Positions 47,485 to 60,300 of a stretch of DNA of 64,000 nucleotides are shown piece by piece; within the stretch, counting starts at the first letter, position 1; each line of letters opens with the position of its first letter. The notes below the pieces were generated by a model, which made no database searches, was not told the DNA's origin, and was given only the letters and a program-made list of their open reading frames with translations. Made by a program: the position numbers and the translations under genes. Source of the stretch: Phascolarctos cinereus (Eukaryota; Chordata; Mammalia; Diprotodontia; Phascolarctidae); contig NW_018343991.1 in the NCBI RefSeq assembly GCF_002099425.1, forward strand, positions 11,971,001-12,035,000. The letters are read 5' to 3'.

Positions 47485-47696
47485 TAAGGTTTCCCACTGT
47501 TTCTAGGGCTGTTGCCAGTCATCTTCACCTGTGTATTGCCACTGGACTCTGATAACTCTGGAGGAGAGAATGAGGCTGATGACTCTGCACATCTCTGCCT
47601 TACTTCAATCCAATTCACTTGCAAGTCAAGACGTGAACCCTCCTGATGTCATTGGTCCTCTTCAAGAACAAAGGACCACCACCACCACCACCATAT
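47485..47696 (+). repeat. Probable RTE-tailed SINE with (ACC)n end
   Basis: GTTGCCAGTCATCTTCACCT, then TCCAATTCACTTGCAAGTCA, CCTGATGTCATTGGTCCTCT and CAAGAACAAAGGACCACC end in ACCACCACC. A short tandem 3' end is typical of RTE-class retroposons. The family name is inferred. Confidence 0.45.
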
Positions 47697-48589
47697 AGGA
47701 TTTTAGAAAGTGTCAGAGCCAAAATCTGAACCTTCTGGCTATCTTTGAAACTACCTTCTCTTTGGGCAGGTTATGGTGACCTTGACCTAGGCCAAACTTT
47801 AAAGAATTGTTTCTCAGCAGATCCTGATTGACTCTTCCAGAGGGAGGCAGATCTACTTAAATGGGGGCCATGAGTCTGGAGACCTTAGCTCCCTCAGCCC
47901 CAGGACATTCCTGAGCTACAGTCTAGTTCCCTGACCAGATTCTCACTGAATCTGACTGTGAGTTGTGGGAGTCTGGGTATGGGTGGTGGGGAGGGAGATG
48001 ATAGAGATGATTGGCAAGAAGAAAGAGAAGAGTGATTTGATTTATTTCGATGGAGAAGTAATATTACTCCCTTTGTTACATATATACAATGCTTTATAGT
48101 TTACAAAGTGCTATTACATAATTTGAGGTTATACATCAACCCTATGAGAGAAGGCAAGGAAGAGAAAATTTCCGGTTTAATAATTTGATAGACATATAAT
48201 TTCACTGACATGGGTATTCCTAACCACACCTTCTAATCCTGTGAGACTCTTGTTCACATCCTCCTGTAAATCTTAGGGGGGGGGTCCCTCCTCTCATCAC
48301 CATTGTACTTATGGGGTTTCCTTCTATGTCACTCAAGATGGGAATACCAATGAACTGTCCTAAATTAGCATACTCACTTCATGGCCAGCCCACCTTCTTT
48401 CTAATCTCTGATGTTCTCCATTTAGAGATGAGGAAATTGATGTCCAGAGGGAGGTAAGTGATTTGCTCATATAGTGGGTTATTGAAAGAGCTGAGACAAT
48501 AACACCAGTCTCCTGACTCTTAGTCTTGTTGGAGAGGGAAAGGAGGATGGTAGTTTATCCTCAGTTCCAGAGCTTGAGAGGTCATCAAG

Positions 48590-48765
48590 ATGATATGAGA
48601 AGAATCCTTTACTGAGAGTCCTGAGACCTGTGTCCTTGGTTTCTAGCTTTCTTCTCCACCCTGGGGGGAAATTTCTTTCCAAATCTGGCCCTTAGTTTAC
48701 TTCTCTGTAGAATAAGAGGATTGGATCAGGTGATCTCTTAAGTTTTTTTCCAGCTCTGATGGGTG
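48590..48765 (+). repeat. MIR-type SINE
   Basis: GAGACCTGTGTCCTTGGTTT, GTTTACTTCTCTGTAGAATA and GATTGGATCAGGTGATCTCT. Confidence 0.5.
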
Positions 48766-49049
48766 AGGTGAGAATGTAGGAAAAACAAACTGACCTGAAC
48801 AAGCAGACCAAACTTTCTTATACCTATTGATGAATATTGCCCTTCCCAGAAATGTGTGATCAGAGAATGGTCTGTCTCAGGAGACAGTGAAGTCAGCAAG
48901 TCTTCATATAGAAGCTGAATGACCACTTCTAGGGATCCTGTAGAAGGGCTCTCCAATTGGGGATGGATTGGTTTAGATACCCTTGGAGGCTCATTCCAAC
49001 TTCTTGTGTCTTGTCTTTGGGAATGGCCTTTGGAACTTGCAATGCATTC

Positions 49050-49440
49050 TTTAAAAAAAAAAAACCCAAACCTTTTTATTAATATCTTTTACTTTTTTTC
49101 CCACTCCTTCATTTCTGAATATACTGCTCTTTCTTCTTTGTAACAAAGAGTAAAAAAGGAAAGGGGAAAAATATTCAATCAAACTAACACATCAATCAAA
49201 TTGGACAGTATATGTAATGTTTCACAGCCATATTGCTCCCGTCATTGCAAGGAAGGGAAGGAAGTATACATACTTATATACATACATACATAACACATAT
49301 ACATATATATGTACATACATACATATATATATTCCCTATATTTCTGTAGGGCCAGGTTTCATCATTGTAATTACAGGGCTGAATTTTGTTTCTTTGTTCT
49401 TTCCATTTACTTTGTTGTAGTCATTGGGTACCATACTGTC
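49050..49440 (-). repeat. LINE 3' tail fragment with (TACA)n
   Basis: An A-rich start, ACCTTTTTATTAATATCTTT, and AACAAAGAGTAAAAAAGGAA are followed by a TACATACA/TATATA microsatellite at 49,262-49,336. Sequence near 55,600 shares the CAAACTAACACATC-like part, so this is a repeated LINE 3' region. Confidence 0.45.
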
Positions 49441-51290
49441 TTTTGATTACCTTTACTGAGGGGAAATCTTCATTTATTTAATTTGTATGAATGGCCCAAA
49501 GTCATTTAATGATAAGACTGGGCAATAACGGGGTTGAATGAGCAAGTGGTGAAATTCCTTTGAACAATGATGATTTATTTTCTTATGTGACTCAGAATCT
49601 GGTTCTTGATATATCTTGGTAACTATGCAAAGACATATGTCTATGTGTGGGTGACCATTTCCCTTGCTTGTTTTTAGTCTTTCCTTTCTTACCTTACACT
49701 AACTATTCTCCCCTATTCTCAAGGCCCTGATGCTTTAGGAATCTGTTTCCCACACACAGCTTGCTCATTCTTTTTGGCCTATGGGTTACCAGTACTAGAC
49801 TAGATCAAATCCTTGGTGCCTTCACAATTTCCTTCTTGAGAGCTTCCCATTCTTTTTGTGTTGACTTCCCCTGTAGAATTTTAGTTTATGGGATCTATCT
49901 ATCCTTTATCCAAATACTTTGAAATCTACTTTCCCAAAATCAAAGGTGCATTTCTGACCATTCCTGGCTCTTCTCTCCTTCCCTCTAATGTTCTTATCCT
50001 TTCTACTCTGACAATTTCTCCTTGTTAGTAAATATCAGATCCAGATTTGAGGTTCCCCTGTTGATACTTCTCCATCTTTTGAAAGATAAAATTATCACAA
50101 TGGGAAAAATTGAGAAATTATTAGTTGTTCACATATTTTGATAACTGAAATCCCTTAATACTTCTACATCCCACCTTTATGTCAGACTTGTAATGTTTTC
50201 TGAACTAGTCATCTATTATGCCTTTTAAGTCCAGGTGGTTGGTAGTATATTGACAGCATGATTTCTGTTTTCACCTCCATTGACCTTCCAGTCAGTGCTT
50301 TCCACTGTGTTTCTCCACTCTGGTTCTTGAGTTTCCTTACAAAAGGATGTCATCTTAATGTATGCTACTCAGCTCCTCCTTTCCCAATTGTATTCTTTTT
50401 CAATGTCATGCTCTGCCATAACCATTTTCTGGTCTTGGGTCCCAACCCATCAAATCTTACTTGTGTCTTTGAGGTTGGATTGTATAGAGAAGGTAAAGGA
50501 GGCCTGAGGGTGAGAAGAGACTAAGCCAAAGTGCCATAATGAGTTTATGTTAGAGCTGGATTTGGACCTCAGGTCATCTCACTCCCAGCTTCCTAGTCTG
50601 GTGCTCTTTTCTGTTACACCAACTTGTCCCCTTGTCTTTTTTCTTGTCATTCTTGTTGTCTGGGATACCCTTTCCTTCTCCTCAGCAACTTCTATCAGGC
50701 ATCACCTTCAAACCTTGTCTTGAAACTCACCTCTGAAATACCTGTGTGATCATAGGCAATGACATAGGTCATTCTTTAGTATGTGCAGGCTGTGCTGTGC
50801 CAAATGACCTCACTTATTTACTGCATTGTGTATAAGTGCTTCTTCATTTAGTTTGGATGGCATCCAGGATCAGAGGACAGCTTTGTCTCCTTTGTTTTAG
50901 GTTTTGGTCAACATGTGTTTCTTCATTTGGCATCTATTGGATGGCTCTAGAGTTGTGAGGGATGTAGCCTCTGCCCCTGAGCTCACAGTCTAGATGGGGA
51001 TATAAGACTCACTCGTTTGAAAAGCTAACTTACCAGTTCTCCACCATCTTCCAATTGTTGCTTTTCGTGCTGTGGAATAAACTCAGGGTTATCAAAAGCT
51101 TTGCTAGTAGAAGGCAAGCTGTGGTAAGTCTGATAAGATGGACTGTGTCTAGCCAAGTTTGGAGAGGCTGCTCACCATATCGTTGATTACTAGGGGGTGA
51201 ATAGCAATTCATAAGGCATGGAGGAGTTGGGATCTACACCAGTCGGTAGAGGGAACACCCACATGGAAGAAATCCTAGGACCTTTAAGTT
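49441..51290. other. Intergenic sequence upstream of the BPIFB-like gene
   Basis: A MIR piece lies near 50,520-50,630. The rest is unassigned. No SUN5 exon and no clear promoter elements were recognised. Confidence 0.5.
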
Positions 51291-51294
51291 TAGA

Positions 51295-51680
51295 ATCAGG
51301 AGATCACAGATTCAGAGCTGAAAGGGATCTTAGAGGCCATTTAGTCCAAGGAACCCTCTCAATTTACAGAGGAAGAGCCTGTGGTCCAGAGAGATGGTGT
51401 CTTGCCCAAGGTCATATAGGTAATGACAGAGGAGGGATTCGAACTTAGTTCCTCTGACACCAAACCAAAGCTCTTTGCAATGTGCTGCCAAATAAGCAGA
51501 ATGGAAGAATTAAAAGAGACCTAAGTGATCATCCAATCTAATGTCCTCCTTTTAGAGTTGAGCAAAAGAGCCCAGAGAAAGGAAGACACTTACTCAATGA
51601 TCATCCAGTGAGTCCAGGTCAGAGTGGGGACTAGCACCCTGGGGTCCCAAATCCATGGCTGGTGCCATCCTACTTTGCTC
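51295..51680 (-). repeat. Two tandem MIR SINEs
   Basis: Copy one (51,295-51,485) has GATCTTAGAGGCCATTTAGT and CTTGCCCAAGGTCATATAGG. Copy two (51,500-51,680) has CCTAAGTGATCATCCAATCT and CAATGATCATCCAGTGAGTC. Both are antisense. They lie within 520 bases of the BPIFB start codon. Confidence 0.65.
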
Positions 51681-51805
51681 CCTTAGTCCATGAGAAGCAG
51701 GAGGAGAATGGGTAAAGGGGTCTGACTTTGAGATGGTAGAGGGCTCTTTTCTCCTTCCCTGACCTATAGGCCTGGCTCACAGGACTTCTTGCAGGCACAA
51801 CAAGG

Positions 51806-51914
51806 ATGTGGCTGTTGCTTGGGTTCCTGTGCGGTTATAGTCTGCTGAGCTGTGTCCAGGGAAATGAAGACTTGGGAGTCTTATGCACCATCAGTGAACA
51901 GGAGATTCAGAAGG
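51806..51914 (+). CDS. BPIFB-like coding exon 1 (signal peptide)
   Basis: The exon has 36 codons plus one base and ends G|gtgagt. It encodes the hydrophobic leader and the start of the mature chain, NEDLGVLCTISEQEIQK. A non-coding leader or an upstream 5' UTR exon is possible, because tcttgcag stands 11 bases before the ATG. No clear TATA box is visible nearby. Confidence 0.8.
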
Positions 51915-54900
51915 GTGAGTGATGACTCAGTGTTTGCTGTCTGTGTCCTAGGAGATAAGTGGAGACTGTAGAGATGAAACATAATGCTTCCCAGCTCTCC
52001 AGACCCCAGATCAAGGCTGGGATGTCCCATATTTTCTCTGAATCTCTTCAGTCCCCTTGCATCTACAGAAGAAAGATAAGGATTCATGAGAGGACTGGAT
52101 AAGGATTGACTGAAAGAACCAATTGGGGATACTTTGGAGAACTAGAGATATTTATGCTAGAGTAGAGAAGACTTAGTTGGGGATGGTGGATTGGAGAAGT
52201 GTCTTCAAGTATTTGAAGGGCTATTATTTAAAAGAAGGATTAAGTTTGTTCTGTTTGGGTACCAGAGTACAGAGCTAGGAACAATGAATTGAAGCAGAGA
52301 GACAGAGTTTGGCTTGAACTATTCAGTGACAGCTTGGCCATTAGAGCTGTCTAGAAGTAGAAACAGGCTGCCTTAGGAGATAATAGGAGTCTGTTGCTGT
52401 AAGTCTTCAGTTGGAAAGTGGGTGACCACTGGTTGGAGACGTTGTCGAGATCATAAATTCAGAGCTAGAAGAGAGGTCATCTTTATCTTCAGAGGTCATC
52501 TAAATATGACATTATGTCAGGCATAGTCTAGACTTGATAGCCCGGAATGTCCTTCCAGTTCTGAGATTTTGTGATTTTGTGAGCCACTGGGGCTAGTTAC
52601 TAGGACACTAGACTCCTGGGCTCTGGCGGCTGATCTCCTCTTGCTCTCTTTTCTGTCACCTGGGAAAGGATCTCCAGGGTGCAGTGGAAAGAAGGCTAGG
52701 TTGGAGGCACATAGAGGATACAGGTTCAAATCTTGGCTCTGCTAGTCACTACCTGTGTGATCATGGGCAAGTCACTTAACCACTTTGTGCCTTAGTTTTC
52801 TGATGTATAAGATGAATGGGTTGGATTAGATGATGATGATAATAATAATATTTATATAGCACTTTAAGATTTGTAAAACTTTTTATAAATGTTACCTCGT
52901 TTTATCCTCATGACAATCCTAGGAGGTACTATAATTATCCCCATTTTATAGATGAGGAAATTGAGGAAGACGGAGGTTAAGTGATTTGCCCAGGATCACG
53001 CAACTAGTATCAGACTGGATTTGAATTCAGGTCTTTCTTACTCCAGGTCCAGCATTCTATCCACTTTGTCACCTGGCTGCCTCTAGATGACCTTTGATGA
53101 TCCTTTTAGCTCTAAACTTATGTTCTTATGGATCATTGCTCTTACCTTCCCTATTCCTCACAGTATTGGACAGAATTGGACATTCTATCCAATTTTCTAG
53201 CCAATCTTCTTGCAACTTTTTCAAAACCCTTTCAGCAAAAGGTCATAAAGAGCCCTCAAAGGTCATCAACCTTAGAAGGGGAGAAATGAGTTTGGGAGCC
53301 TGGCCCTCAGGGTCCACTTCTTCCCCACTCTCTGAAACTTTGCATAGCTGGAAAAAACCTGATAAAATCATTCCTGATAAAGGGTGCTTGATTGATTCTT
53401 TTTTAGTAGGTCCATTTCCCCAAGGGAGGATTTATTCACTTTCACCCAGAGGAATGAGGGGGAGGTCAGAGAATCATGAGGTCATAGATTTAGTTCTGGA
53501 AGGATTCATGCAATGCAATGGCAGGTAGGTAGAAGAGGGGCAGATTTTTGATTGAGATGGGAGGCTGGGGTTTGTCTCTTTCTGGGTCTCATTTCCTGGG
53601 TGGAAGTCTTTGCCAAAAATAACCAACTAACCAATCAGTCAGTACTTATTAAGTGTCAGGCATTGTGCTAGGCACTGAGGACGCAGTGACAAATATGTAA
53701 TAGTTCCTGCCCTCAAGAAGCTTACATTCTAAGGGAGGAGACAACATATATGTAGGATCATGGGATTGTGGGATCCAAGTGCTCGAGTTGGAAGGGGGCC
53801 TAGGAGACCATCTAGTCTGGTCTTCTCACTGAGGGAATGGAGGTCCAGAGAAGTTAAAGGAGTGATAGAAGCAGGGCTTGCACCCACATCCTCTAACTCC
53901 AGAGGCACTGCTCTTTTCCCTCTTTCCGTTGCCCCTTAATACATGTGTCCTATATTTTTAAATTCTCAAAGTATTTTTGCATGTCTTATCATATTTATTT
54001 CTCATAGTCATCCAGTGAGTTTGACAGAGCAAGTGGTATTATCTCCATTTTACAGACTAGGAAACTAAAGCCTTGGAAAGGAAATTATTTCCTTAAGGAG
54101 ACCCAGTGAGTTTGAGGGAGGGTCAGACAAAGACCTGTTTAACCTCAGGTGGCAGGAGGTGCGGGGCACCCTTCTCTAACTCTGCTTGGAGTTCCTTGGT
54201 GATCTCTAGTTCCAGGACCCTCCTTCAGGCTACCTCGTGGTCTTGACCTCCTCCCTCTCTCCTCCAACCCCTTTTCTCTTTTTCAGCATGGAGGGACAAG
54301 ATAATTGGAGGTGGAATTCTGGAAAAGCAGCTGAAATTGGTGCAGCTGCCTAACCTGGGATATGGGGGTGGCCTCCTTGGCTCTCTCTTGTCTGTTACCA
54401 AGTGAGTAACATAAACTAAGGGAGGTCATTAGCTTCTTCCCCATTTCCATTTCTAGACCTTGGTTCACACCTTTCCTGGTCCCTGGAAATTTCTCTCTTT
54501 TCCCTCCCTTTCAGATGCCATCCACCCTTCATGGCCCAGCTCAACTTGTCTTGTCTGACAGCGTCTTAGATGCCTTCTTTTACTGCCTAGCCCAGGGGTG
54601 GGGAACCTGTGGCCTTGAGGCCACACGTGGCCCTCCAGGTCCTCAAGTACGGTGCTTTGACAGAATCCAAACTTCACAGATAAAATCCCCTTAATAAAAA
54701 GATTTGTTCTGTAAAACTTGGACTCAGTCAAAACATGGTATCCAAGGACCCAGAAGGCCACACATAGACTTAAGGCTGCAGGTTCCCAACCCCTGGCCTG
54801 GCCCTAGTGAGCTCTAGCCCCTCATAGACCACTTAGAGCCTGGAGTTCACAGCCTCACACCTAGTCCCCTGTGACCTTGTACTTTGTCATCATCACACTT

Positions 54901-57284
54901 CTGCCTCTCCAGTCAGACTGAGAACAATAGGTCTTGAGGCTTGGGACTGTATCTTTCCCTTAAGCTTTTGCCTAAGGAGCAGGAGAGAGGATTTGGGGGA
55001 GGGCGTTGGTACCTTCTGAATGTGCACAGGTTGCTTTGTCTGGACCTTCTCCTCCATCACATCCCAGGATTCAAATTCTTAACCTCCTGCAGCCTGAGAA
55101 TTTTCTCCATTCAGTTCTTTGAGATCTCAGTCAAGCTCAAGCCCAATCTGGGGAGCCAGCTCATTATCCTTCTCAAGCTCAATGTAGATGGCAACTGGTA
55201 AGCAGGGCCCTGGGCTGGGTGATTGCTCCCTGGGGAGATGGAGGAGGGGAAGGAACCTACTTTAGGTGGAAGGTTTCTGGAGATCCCTAGGGGGTGGGAT
55301 GGGTTGATGGCCCTGCCCAGTCAATGTGACCACTAGGCTCCTTTATCAGGCACTATGATTTGCTTCCTAGGCACTCCAAAGGTCTGAGCAGAAATAGTCA
55401 ACATGAGTCAGGCCTGATGATATCTAGTATCCTTGAATTATTTGGTTTATAGTAGAATTATAGAATCATGGAATCTTGGGGTACAGAATGTCAGAGTGAG
55501 AAGGGACCACAGAACATAGAAAATTAGAATATAGACTTTAGAACTGGAAGGAATCATAGGGGTCAATCTAGCTTTTCTTTAAGGCCAATCTTATAAAAAA
55601 GAAGAAAAAGAAGAGAGAGAAAAAGTAGTTCAGCAAAACTAACCCATACATCTCCCAGTCTGTCAGGATGTACAATGTTCTACACATGCAGTGCCTTACC
55701 TCTGTAAAGAAGGGAAGGAAATACTTGTTGATTGAATAATCAAAAACAATGTGTGCATTTCACACATAGCTCCCTTTCCACAGCTTGCTCAATCTTCTCT
55801 CTGGGTTGATCAACATCTCTGTGGACCTGCGTCTGAATGTGGACATCTGCCTAGGCACTTTTTCGAAAGAGACCATACAGTTTGTCCCTAACAACTGTTC
55901 AATGACTGTGGGTGCCATTAATGTCAATCTCCTGTCAGGGTAAGGGTTTTGTCATCGTGTGGGGCTGCCCATGGTCCATTGGGTAGAAGTCCGGGCATCT
56001 GTTGAGTGGATTGAGGAACAGTCTTTATTTCAGTCATACTCTGCAGGCAGTTTTTGGCTAAATTGAATTCTTCCTAGCTCAGGAACTTTGGCTGCTTATA
56101 TGAAAAATTGGGATAAAAGCCAGCCTATGACCCACTTGGCACTAAGGGCTACCTATTGAGTCCGGTGGTTCAACTTAACATACATCTATTATGGGGATGA
56201 AATGTTTCATCTTTTCTTTGAAGGGAATGTCTTTGAGACATGTCTCTGGGGATGAGGATGAACTTCCTCATTTGTGAAGAAGCCATTTACATTCTTGCCC
56301 AGTCTTCCTCCAGACTAAGGAAATGGATTCAATAGTCTCATAGGAACCTTAGTGATCGTTCAGTACAGGTTCCTTATTTTGCAAAGAAGAAAATGGAGAC
56401 CTGCTTGTCTTCTGAGAAGGGATGTGCCCAAGGTCATGTGGGTAGAAAATAGCAGAGGCAGGATTCAAACAAGTCCTCAGGTTGCAAATCTAAGCCTTTC
56501 TCTTTTCTATTATGTTCTTTGAAGTAGCTTATTAGGATTTTTTTTTTGTTTTTAGTCCTTGATTGAAAAGAATACGCACTGGATGAGTAAGAGGACTTGA
56601 GTTTTAGTTATGAGCCTTTTACTTGCTACCTCTGTGATACTGGGCAAGTCATTTCCCGTTAATGGGTCCTAGCTCTCTCACCTATAAAATGAGGAAGGTG
56701 GACAAAATGACCTCTAAAGGCCATGTGATTTCTCACCATGCACCTCACTGCCAATGGTAAATTTCTTGATTGCTCTGACTATCCAGCTCCATGACTATTT
56801 TTGTGTTCAGTCATATTCAGTCATCTCTGACTTGTGACCCTATTTGGGGTTTTTGTGGCAAAGACACTGGAGTGGTTTGCCATTTCCTTCTCTAGCTCAT
56901 TTTATAGATGAGGAAACTGAGGCAAACAGGGTGAAGTGGCTTGCCCAGGGTGATGCAGCTAGTAAGTGTCTGAGGCCAGATTTGAACTCAGGAAGGTATT
57001 TTCCTGATTCCAGGCTTGGTGCTCTATCCACTGCTCTACCTAGCTGCCCTTCCATGATGACATATACATGTATATATGTGCATATATGTGTATATATATA
57101 TATGTGTGTGTGTGTAAAAACAGAAAAAGAGGGGCAGCTAGGTAGCGCAGTGGATAGAGCACCGGCCCTGGAGTCAGGAGGACCTGAGTTCAAATCTGGC
57201 CTCAGACACATAATACTTCCTAGCTGTGTGACTCTGGGCAAGTCACTTAACCCCAATTGCCTCACTAAAAAACCCAAAACCAAA

Positions 57285-57342
<58 letters not shown>

Positions 57343-60300
57343 AGTGAGTTAGTTTCCCTAGGAGCAATGTGTCATCTCTTCTTGGACCCTGCTCTGTGAG
57401 CCTGGGTCTCCTATACTCTGCTCATAACTTGGTTTTCTGGGGACAGCCCACCTGGCTTAGGGCAATCTGTCTAGTTCTTCTGTAATCTTGTTTCTTCTCC
57501 TTTTTTTTCAGCCTGCTCCCTATCCAAGCTCAAATGTTAATTGGGAACAGCCTAAGGGGGATGCTACCATGCTTGGTGAGCTCCAGACTGCCTCAGGAGT
57601 CCTGCTTTCCTTTTCTCACTGCTTTTCCCTCTCCCCCTCCTGCTGGCCAATGACTCTATGGTCCCTGGAGAACTGGGCTATCAAAATAATAATAGCAGTT
57701 GACATATCTAGAGCAATAGTATTTACAGAGCACCTTACACTCCCAGCTTATTTTCAATTTAATTCGATTCAGTAATTCAGTGAACATTTGTTAAGTGCCT
57801 ATGATGTGCCAGGCACTGTGCTTAGTGCTGGGGATACAAAAAGAGGCAAAAGACAGATCCTGCCTTCAAGGAGTTTACAATCTAATGGGGGAGACAATAT
57901 GCAAATAAATATATAAAAAACAAGCTACATATAAGATAAATAGGAAATAATTAACAGAAGGAAGGCATTGGAATTAAGAGGGGTTGGGGGAGGCTTCCTG
58001 TAGGAGGTGGGATTTTAGCTGGGACTTGGAAGAAGCCAGGGAGGTCAGCATTTGGAGTGGAGGAGGGAGAGCACGCCAGGCATGGAGGCCAGCCGGGAAG
58101 AATGGCCAAGAGATGGAGTGTCTTGTCAGCAAGCACTGATTAAGTGCTTACTGTGTACAAGGCACCATGCTTATTTTGATCCTCACAATGGCCCTATGAA
58201 GCAGGAAATGAAAATATTATTGCCCTCATTTTAGAATCAAGGAAACTGAGGCTCTGAGAAGTTAAATCAATCGATGAAGGTTGTACAGCTAGTAAATGTT
58301 GGATCTGAGAGTAAAACCCAGGTCTTTTGGTTCTAAAATAAGGGCTGCTTCCATTAGGGTGGCACCATTGCTGCCTCCCTAAAATTAGTTTGGTACTCTT
58401 AGGTTCACAGTCAATTGTATAGGTCCCTAGAAATTCTGAATAGTTTCCCCAGGGTCAACAGCGAAATAGTGCCAGATTAGCAGGGCTCAGTCTTCTCTAG
58501 CCCAGGATTCTCAGTCAGTGGCTCCCTCTTGTGGCTGTGTTGCCTCTGGTTGGCACAGTGCAAGGTTTGAAGAAAAATGCTCAGAGCCAAGTGTCTTACA
58601 TTTTCTTAATAGTAGCTCAAATTTCTATAGTGCTTTAATATTTTTAAAAGAGCCTCTTTCTTACAAGAATTCCATGAGGTATCCAGTGTAAGTATTGTCA
58701 TCCTCATTGGATAGATAAAGGAACAAGCCCAATAGGTAGAAATTCTTACAGTGACTTGCTGTATCTCCTACTTCCCAGACCAGCATTATTTTTTCCATAT
58801 GATGAAACCACCATCTAGCACAGAGCTACACATTCTTTTCAAAAATCTATTTATTTATTTATTTATTGTTTGCAACATTCATTTCTATAATATTTTGAGT
58901 TCTAAATTTTCTCCCCCTTCCTCCTCTCCCCCTTCCCTAAGACAGCATGCAATCTGATATAGGCTATGCATGGACAATCATATTAAATGTATTTCCACGT
59001 TAGTCATGTTGTAAAGAAGAATTAGAGCCAAAGGAGAAACCACAAGAAAGAAGAAACAATTAAACAAAGAGAAGACAGTGTGTTTCGATCTGCATTCAGA
59101 TTCCATAGCTCTTTCTCTGGATGTGGATAGCATTTTCCATCATGAGTCTTTTGGAGTTGTCTTAGATCCTTGTATTGATGAGACCCACACGTTCTTACCA
59201 TGGTATTGCTGGCTGTGTGATTACCCAGTCATTGGACAGTTATTTGTGCTAGGTGTGGGGGTGAGTAGGGAGAGGAGTGGGCTAGGCTCGGGGCATTCTC
59301 TAATCACCACCATCATCAGTGAGAGCCAGCATAGCCAAGGACCCAGAATTAGCAATGGGTTGAGCCCCAGGGGCCCATCTATCCAAGGACTGTGGGAGTT
59401 TATTCATTTATTTGTTCATTCCCTCACTTATCCATCCATCCTTTCAATAGTTCATTGCCCTCACACTGGGCTAGGTGCTGGGTATTGGCTTAGCTCCTTT
59501 CTACTTCTTGGCAGCCTCTGGGCCTGATGTCCTAAAGAGGCAGTAAACATCAGAACAAAGAGGGCGATTGCTGCAGAGAACCTGGGTTAGAAGAACCCCA
59601 AGGTTCTACTTAGTGTAAGATATTCCCTTGAACAGGACAAAATTAGCCTCATTCTTATTTTAATATTAGCTACCATCAATATTGAAGAGCTTGTTATATG
59701 GTCATAATTTTAAACATTGTAAGGTGTTTAATGATGTAATTTTAAACAACAATAGTTTAATACATTGGAGGGATCCCTGATGGCTGTGTTTTCTCAGGGC
59801 CTGCCCATCTTCTCTCAATCTGCCCCCTGCATAGATCTTTAGACACGTTCATAGTAAGGTGTCCTAATCTGGTGGTAGCCGAGACCTATGACTGTCCCCC
59901 TCTCTGGCCCTGTATTCCTCCAGATTTGTCCTGTGGCGAAGGAGGCACTGGTGCAGACCACCATTCAAATGTTCAACTCCATCAATTGTGAGTTGCTGGC
60001 TCCCACTCTGACCCTGTCTTGTATTTCTCCAGTCCAAGGCTTCTGGGCTTCAGATCAACTTCTGCTTGCTCTGTGATGCTAGTGGGGCCAATATTTGGGC
60101 CTCCTTATTTAGAATACCATAGATTTTCTTTTCTCCCTCTTCCCCTCCCCTCCCCTCCTCTCTCCTTCCCTCCCCTCCCTTCTCCTCCCCCTCTCCTTCC
60201 TTCTCCTCCCCTCTCCTCCCCTCCTTTCCTCCTCTCTTCTCCTTTTCTCTGCCTTTCCTTCCCTCTCTTCGTTTCCTTCTTCTCTCTCTCTCCCCTTTCC

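Noticed and set aside
55067-55092. Alternative acceptor catcccag for BPIFB exon 3
   Set aside because: In the required phase it meets a stop before the donor, whereas cctcctgcag keeps the family motif in frame.
56897-57367. 156-codon - strand ORF
   Set aside because: It reads through two SINEs and an AG run; it is not a gene.
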